The position numbers were made by a program, and so were the translations under genes. From assembly GCF_026127265.1 (NCBI RefSeq), contig NZ_WWFG01000002.1, positions 2,976,001-3,040,000 on the forward strand: 64,000 nucleotides of DNA, written 5' to 3'. This document shows, in pieces, positions 59,331-64,000 of this stretch. The first letter of the stretch is position 1; each line of letters opens with the position of its first letter. The notes beneath the pieces were generated by a model that worked only from the letters and a program-made list of their open reading frames with translations, ran no database searches and was not told the origin of the DNA. The DNA comes from Nostoc sp. KVJ3 (GTDB taxonomy: Bacteria; Cyanobacteriota; Cyanobacteriia; Cyanobacteriales; Nostocaceae).

Positions 59331-61400
59331 ATGCAGCCTAATCTTCAGTATGTTAGTCTTATTACTTTAACTCTACTTAGTTTACTAGGTTTTGGGATGG
59401 CGTACCCAGACAATAACCAGGTAAGCACAAATACAAGGTTGAAATACAACTTTGGCGAAAAAGCTCAAGCTTTACCCCAAAATAATCAGCTTTCAGAAAT
59501 TGAAAGGCTCAATGAAGAAGCTATCAAAGAATCTCGGCAAGGTCAACCGGAACAAGGGTTGCAGAGATTACAGCAAGCACTAGCCATTACCAGAGAACAT
59601 GGAGAGCGCTCTTTGGAAGCAGTAACATTCAATAACATCGGCAGAATCTACCAAAGTCAAAAAAAGTATCCTGAAGCACTGCAATCTTATCAGCAAGCCC
59701 TATTAATTAATAAAGAACTTGGGGATCTCGTTCGACTTGGCAAAACCTACAGTAACATAGGTTACTTATTTGATATCCAAAATCAACCAGAGTTAGCAAT
59801 TTTTTTCTACAAGCATTGCTTAATTAATCGTGAAAAAGCTCGCTTGAATCCATCAGCACTTAGTGCGACACAACCAGATGCTTACAGCATAACTGTTAGC
59901 CAGACATATCGGATTTTGAGTGAGCGATTGCTCAAACAAGAACGTGTTGCTGAAGCACAAAGGACAATGGATTTACTCAAAGTTGAAGAACTAGAAGAAT
60001 ATCTTCAGACGGTACCAGGTAATCAACGGACTGCCAAGGGTCTTAATATAGCGGCTACAGAAAAACCAATTAAACAAAAGTTGGAGCAAACCCTCGATAG
60101 TGCTGTTGTGTTGGGTAAAGAACTGACAAAACTACGGAAAATTTCTCCCAAGGAGCGATCGCTCGAACAGAAACAACGCATCGAGCAATTAGTCTTAAAT
60201 CAACAGCAACTTTTGGATAAATTTAACGAATTTATCAATAGTCCTTCAGTGAAAGCACAGATAGAGGAAATTAGCCGTACAGCTAGGCGGCAAAATTTGG
60301 ATTTGGAGAATCTCAACGAACTTCGGGATAATTTGGCGAGATTGCCTCAAAAATCTGCAATCCTCTATCCACTGATTTTAAAAGATAGCTTGGAATTGGT
60401 ATTAGTCACTCCTGAATCTCCACCAATTCATCGCACCGTTGCTGTAAAACGCGAAAATCTCCATCAAACAATTGCTACTTTTCGCCAAGCTTTAATCAAT
60501 CCCAGTCAAAATATCAAAGCACCTGCACACCAATTGTATGACTGGCTAATTAAACCTATAGAAAAAGAACTGAAGGAATCAGGTACAGAAACTCTGATTT
60601 ACGCTCCAGATGAGCAGTTACGCTATATTCCGATAACTGCTTTATATGATGGCAAACAATGGCTGGTGCAGCGTTTGGGTGTCAATCACATTACATCTGC
60701 CAGTTTGACTAATTTAAATACCCCACAGAAATCTACTTTGCGGGTTTTAGCTGGTGCTTTTACTAAAGGTAATTATGAAATTAAAGTTGGGAATCGACAG
60801 GTTGCTTTTGCTGGTTTGCCCTTTGCAATGCAGGAAGTGGAAAACTTAGCCGCTACGGTTCCTGAAACTACGAAGCTTTTAGACGATGCTTTTAGCCCCA
60901 AAGTCGCTGTACCCCAAATGGATGATTATACAATTGTCCATTTAGCGACTCATGCAGCCTTTGTGGTGGGGAAACCAGAAGATTCGTTTATTTTATTTGG
61001 AAATGGCGATCGCGTTAACTTGAGAAATGTCGCTACTTGGTCACTTCCTCATGTTGATTTAGTAGTGTTGAGCGCCTGTGAAACCGGCTTGGGAGGTAAG
61101 TTAGGCAATGGTGAGGAAATTTTGGGCTTTGGCTATCAGATGCAACAAACTGGTGCTAAAGCTGCGATCGCCTCGCTGTGGTCTGTAGATGATGGTGGTA
61201 CACAAGCGCTTATGAGTGCTTTTTATGGTATACTTTCTACCCAGAAGTTGACTAAAGCTGAAACCTTACGACAAGCTCAAATCTCATTAATTAATGGAGA
61301 CTGGAAGGTAAGAAGTCACAATGTACACGTAGCGGAAGTTAGTGATTTTAGTCATCCGTATTACTGGGCATCCTTTATTTTGATTGGCAATGGGCTTTAG
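59331..61400 (+). CDS. TPR-CHAT protein (caspase-like protease)
   Basis: The 689-residue protein has a signal-like N-terminal segment, TPR repeats (about residues 55-165, e.g. AVTFNNIGRIYQSQKKYPEALQSYQQALLINKELGD), a coiled-coil stretch and a C-terminal CHAT domain. The catalytic dyad is His541 in HLATHA and Cys583 in LSACETG. CHAT proteases are caspase-family enzymes. Some act in bacterial defence (for example Craspase-type and gasdermin-activating systems) or in cell-death-like responses. No gasdermin or CRISPR genes are nearby, and this architecture is common in filamentous cyanobacteria, so substrate and role are unknown. Confidence 0.9.
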   Translation: MQPNLQYVSLITLTLLSLLGFGMAYPDNNQVSTNTRLKYNFGEKAQALPQNNQLSEIERLNEEAIKESRQGQPEQGLQRLQQALAITREHGERSLEAVTFNNIGRIYQSQKKYPEALQSYQQALLINKELGDLVRLGKTYSNIGYLFDIQNQPELAIFFYKHCLINREKARLNPSALSATQPDAYSITVSQTYRILSERLLKQERVAEAQRTMDLLKVEELEEYLQTVPGNQRTAKGLNIAATEKPIKQKLEQTLDSAVVLGKELTKLRKISPKERSLEQKQRIEQLVLNQQQLLDKFNEFINSPSVKAQIEEISRTARRQNLDLENLNELRDNLARLPQKSAILYPLILKDSLELVLVTPESPPIHRTVAVKRENLHQTIATFRQALINPSQNIKAPAHQLYDWLIKPIEKELKESGTETLIYAPDEQLRYIPITALYDGKQWLVQRLGVNHITSASLTNLNTPQKSTLRVLAGAFTKGNYEIKVGNRQVAFAGLPFAMQEVENLAATVPETTKLLDDAFSPKVAVPQMDDYTIVHLATHAAFVVGKPEDSFILFGNGDRVNLRNVATWSLPHVDLVVLSACETGLGGKLGNGEEILGFGYQMQQTGAKAAIASLWSVDDGGTQALMSAFYGILSTQKLTKAETLRQAQISLINGDWKVRSHNVHVAEVSDFSHPYYWASFILIGNGL

Positions 61401-61812
61401 GCGTTGATTGTTCCCTACCTCTGCCAAAGGATGCTTTTTTAGCTTATAGCTGATTGCCAGCGAGAAAATTCATTAAAAATTCATAATTTCTAATTGATAA
61501 TTTATAATTACATCATGTAAAAAAATTTAAACTTCAAACAAAACGGGGTTGTTTGCTTGATAGTTGTAGGTTTTGTAACCTGTCTTTTGATTATGAATTA
61601 TGAATTTAGTAATTAGAAGTGCGTTTTAACTGCCAGCTAAAGGCTCAAAATCCGATTTGTGAGGCTTTGGTAGACACTAAGCAATGTGCGATGGGCTAGC
61701 TAGGAGCCAATCACTTGATGATAATGGAGAACAGGCAAGAGCGATCGCTAACTAAGCCACCATTACCAATTACCGATAATCGATTTCTAATTTGCGATCG
61801 ACCTTTGGAACC
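61401..61812. other. intergenic region, no element identified
   Basis: About 410 AT-rich bases between the CHAT gene and the DUF1815 gene (convergent). It includes AT-rich direct repeats around 61470-61515 (AATTCATAATTTC) but no strong hairpin or coding frame. Confidence 0.4.
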
Positions 61813-62157
61813 TTAATACTTCTTGGCAAGAATTTTAGAGCCTGTATCGGTTTGCATAGATTGCTTGACAAGATCGGCCAGTTCGTCGAGTTGGCTAATT
61901 GCCTCCGCACCTTCTAGCTTCATTAATTCGCGGTCATCCCGCATTTCCGTCCAAGTAATCCCGTAATCGGACACCAAAAACCGAATTAGGTGATTATCAC
62001 CCAAGCTAACCATAAACGATGCACTATTCATTTGGTCGCCGCAGGTGTAACAAGACGCAGGATACCCACGCCGTTCTAATACGACCGCCAAGGCTTGCAG
62101 GTTCATTACCAAGTCTTGGACGAATTGTCGATGTTGATGTGCTAGTCTCAGAAACAC
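61813..62157 (-). CDS. DUF1815 family protein
   Basis: The 114-residue protein begins at GTG 62157 (FLRLAHQHRQFVQDLVMNLQALAVVLERRGYPASCYTCGDQ) and matches the cyanobacterial DUF1815 type, with a conserved CYTCG pair of cysteines and LGDNHLIRFLVSDYGITWTEMRDDRE. Function is unknown. The domain is small and soluble, and may bind metal via its two Cys. It is monocistronic. Confidence 0.82.
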   Translation of the reverse strand: MFLRLAHQHRQFVQDLVMNLQALAVVLERRGYPASCYTCGDQMNSASFMVSLGDNHLIRFLVSDYGITWTEMRDDRELMKLEGAEAISQLDELADLVKQSMQTDTGSKILAKKY

Positions 62158-62764
62158 TTTTGTCCTCCAGACACCACAGCCATTTGAGTTTCTTTTATAT
62201 TTTCTTTAGATTTTCTCATCCACTGGTATTGTAGACTATTCACTACAATTATCAGACAGATAATATTGAGTCGTTAATTGACTACCTTGTTTAGGGTAGT
62301 AGATCGAGGTTTTGAGCGCCGTATCAAACTATTCAGTTTGCAAATTAAAGATCTCGGACAGAATTTCTAAATTTAACTATATCTTTATACAATTCTGTCA
62401 CGGTAGATTCTTACAGAAAGCATTCCGCTTTAAGAGTAACCTAAATCTAGCACTAGTCAAGTCCAGAAAAGCTTCATATTTCGTTTTTACTGACTATTTA
62501 CAGCTAAATTCAGTGTTATTTAAGGACATAACATAGTTTTACATCGTTATAGTGTCTCTTGCTTAGATGTTTGATCTGTTCTCTTTTTAACGTAGATTTT
62601 GGTACGGACAAATCATTAGCTATACCAAATTTGTTCCTCCCATATATATCAAATTTGAGATTGAGTACTAAAAGTAGATGAAGTATAGTACTTTATACAA
62701 ACTTCACGTAACTGATATAGAAATCCGGTTTGATTTTTGAACAAAATTAAGTATTTGTAGTGGC
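62158..62764. other. intergenic region, no element identified
   Basis: An AT-rich stretch upstream of the DUF1815 gene (its promoter should be here). A short frame at 62312-62536 on the plus strand lacks a ribosome binding site and family-like sequence. Nothing else is evident. Confidence 0.4.
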
Positions 62765-62850
62765 GTGGCAAGGCTCCTCCGTGTCGCACCAGTTGCTACA
62801 AGTCGGGGAACCGCAAGGGCGCACTGGCAACTCTATTGCCTCTGCGGTTC
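62765..62850. repeat. dispersed repeat with nested insert, reverse orientation
   Basis: The insert contains CAGTTGCTACAAGTCGGGGA and GCGCACTGGCAACTCTATTG, followed by CCTCTGCGGTTCG, the reverse complement of the outer repeat seen at 43912 and 49742. This copy has the same insert version as 49742. Confidence 0.7.
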
Positions 62851-62953
62851 GTTATTCTGTTACCTGTGTGGTAAGTCCTATATGTAAAGACGGCGATTTA
62901 TCGCGTCTCTTGCCTTAACCGAACAGTATTGAAACACCTCTTATCTCATAGGG

Positions 62954-62999
62954 ATTTCTAGATTTGCCCAAAATCATTGTTTCGGGCAAATCTAGAAAT
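62954..62999. terminator. 16-bp stem hairpin downstream of the CheA-type kinase
   Basis: ATTTCTAGATTTGCCC (62954-62969) is exactly complementary to 62984-62999, with a 14-base loop. It lies about 40 bases past the stop codon of the minus-strand kinase gene and probably terminates it. Confidence 0.6.
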
Positions 63000-63040
63000 T
63001 ACAAGGGTTTCAAGACTTAATTCACATGAAGCGTTACTTA

Positions 63041-64000
63041 CTAAACATTACTCGTAGTGCTAACAAGTTTTTCCCCTTTTAACATCCGTGTCGCCGCTTC
63101 AAGGAGAGCTTCTTCGAGATAGGGCTTGGTAAAGTAGCCACTAGCACCGAGTTGAGCTGCAATTTGCCTGTGCTTGTCTGCGCCCCGTGAAGTGAGCATC
63201 GCGATCGGTAGGTGGTTGAGGTTAGAATCTTTCTGAATGCGAGAGAGTAATTCCAGACCATCGCAACGGGGCATTTCGATGTCGCAAAATACGATATCGC
63301 AAGGCAGACCGGAGCGGAGTTTATCCCAAGCTTCTTGACCATCACGCGCCTGTTCTACGCGATAACCTGCTTTGTTAAATGTCAGGGATAGCAACTCTCG
63401 GACTGTAATGGAGTCATCCACGATTAGCACTGTTGGGTCAATCTTCGCAGGAGAGGTGTCTACGGGAACCCCTTTCTGTTGCCAAGAATTGCCACCCATT
63501 TGTGTAGAAATCCGTCCCTGGAAGATGTCAATGATTTCCAGTACGTCAGCAATGGGCATAATCCGACCATCACCCAGGACTGTAGCACCAGCGACACCAA
63601 TGGGTTTAGGTGCTGGGCCTTCAAATTGCTTAATTACAATTTCTTGTTCGCTTAACACCAGGTCAATCTGTAGAGCAATCATGGTATTTGCCGATCGCAC
63701 CACGACCACAGAAACCATATCATCATCTCGCGTACCGCCATAGACATTACCGCGACTGATTTGCCGATTGAAGGTTAAAAGCTCCTTCAAAGGTCGGAAT
63801 GGCAGGACTGTATCGCGCCAAGAAATAAATGATTGCCCATTGGCATCATGCTGAATATTTTTCACTGGGATATCCAGCGTATCTTCTACACCATCCATCG
63901 GGAAAGCGATTCTAGAGCGATCGGAGACACAGCAGAGAGCTTTACAAATACTCAGAGTCAGTGGTAGACGAATAGTGAAGGTGGTTCCCTTGCCGATCGC
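63041..64000 (-). CDS. CheA-type hybrid histidine kinase, C-terminal part only
   Basis: The frame is open to the right window edge, so the 5' part is missing. The visible 319 residues begin in the end of the HATPase domain (GKGTTFTIRLPLTL), then a CheW-like domain (DIPVKNIQHDANGQSFISWRDTVLPFRPLKELL; IALQIDLVLSEQEIVIKQF) and a C-terminal receiver domain (VLIVDDSITVRELL; phospho-acceptor Asp in FCDIEMPRCDG; Lys in YFTKPYL). This is the layout of hybrid CheA kinases of cyanobacterial phototaxis and hormogonium motility clusters (pil/hmp/tax type). Which cluster cannot be told without the neighbouring genes. A CheA/CheW partner would lie outside the window. Confidence 0.92.
   Translation of the reverse strand, partial: AIGKGTTFTIRLPLTLSICKALCCVSDRSRIAFPMDGVEDTLDIPVKNIQHDANGQSFISWRDTVLPFRPLKELLTFNRQISRGNVYGGTRDDDMVSVVVVRSANTMIALQIDLVLSEQEIVIKQFEGPAPKPIGVAGATVLGDGRIMPIADVLEIIDIFQGRISTQMGGNSWQQKGVPVDTSPAKIDPTVLIVDDSITVRELLSLTFNKAGYRVEQARDGQEAWDKLRSGLPCDIVFCDIEMPRCDGLELLSRIQKDSNLNHLPIAMLTSRGADKHRQIAAQLGASGYFTKPYLEEALLEAATRMLKGEKLVSTTSNV

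Overview
The window looks like a chromosomal segment of a filamentous, heterocyst-forming-type cyanobacterium (Nostoc/Anabaena group). The octamer GCGATCGC (HIP1) is very frequent. There are genes for oxygenic photosynthesis (psbV, petE, petJ, ycf37), chlorophyll synthesis (por, chlB) and carotenoid synthesis (crtB, pds). Intergenic regions are full of heptamer tandem repeats, MITE-like inverted repeats and nested small dispersed repeats typical of Nostoc genomes. No transposase, integrase, rRNA or CRISPR array was seen.

Layout. 0-10 kb: sugar-kinase tail, a toxin-antitoxin pair whose toxin is frameshifted, a polysaccharide deacetylase, an RnfD-like/DUF2330 pair, a sigma-70-family factor, a DUF4231 protein, a homocysteine-biosynthesis (HcyBio) protein and a TPR protein. 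10-19 kb: a Mn exporter of the TMEM165/GDT1 family behind a yybP-ykoY (Mn2+) riboswitch with a clear promoter, light-dependent protochlorophyllide reductase, a DUF6888/DUF6887 pair, sdhA, a beta-barrel protein and an amino-acid-type ABC binding lipoprotein. 19-23 kb: tRNA-Ser, the crtB-pds pair and nagZ.

23.3-27.4 kb holds the most unusual object: about 32 tRNA or tRNA-like genes, all on the minus strand, with anticodons for all 20 amino acids and no rRNA. A poly(ADP-ribose) glycohydrolase-type macrodomain gene sits inside the array in the same orientation. Four of the tRNAs carry leucine anticodons on short class-I bodies of 73-75 nt, although bacterial tRNA-Leu is normally class II. Several others have lost the D-arm, changed T-loops, or have odd anticodon loops. 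A TTGACA/TAGTAT promoter, a small ORF and a hairpin lie upstream.

27-37 kb: a second deacetylase, an HNH nuclease whose ribosome binding site directly abuts a terminator hairpin (possible attenuator), a ribbon-helix-helix protein, a GAF histidine kinase with Asp in place of the phosphorylated His, an SRPBCC protein, tRNA-Glu, a cation/proton antiporter and a cytochrome b6-like protein. 37-46 kb: a TonB-like protein, the electron-carrier cluster petJ-petE-psbV, two sugar ABC permeases, rpmI-rplT, a solute-binding protein and ycf37. 46-64 kb: a copper amine oxidase, a cyclophilin, chlB, a fused double EamA transporter, a PIG-V-like mannosyltransferase, dxr, a thioesterase, a TPR-CHAT protease and the C-terminus of a CheA-type hybrid kinase.

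All calls come from reading the sequence. Homology searches, RNA folding software and expression data were not available.
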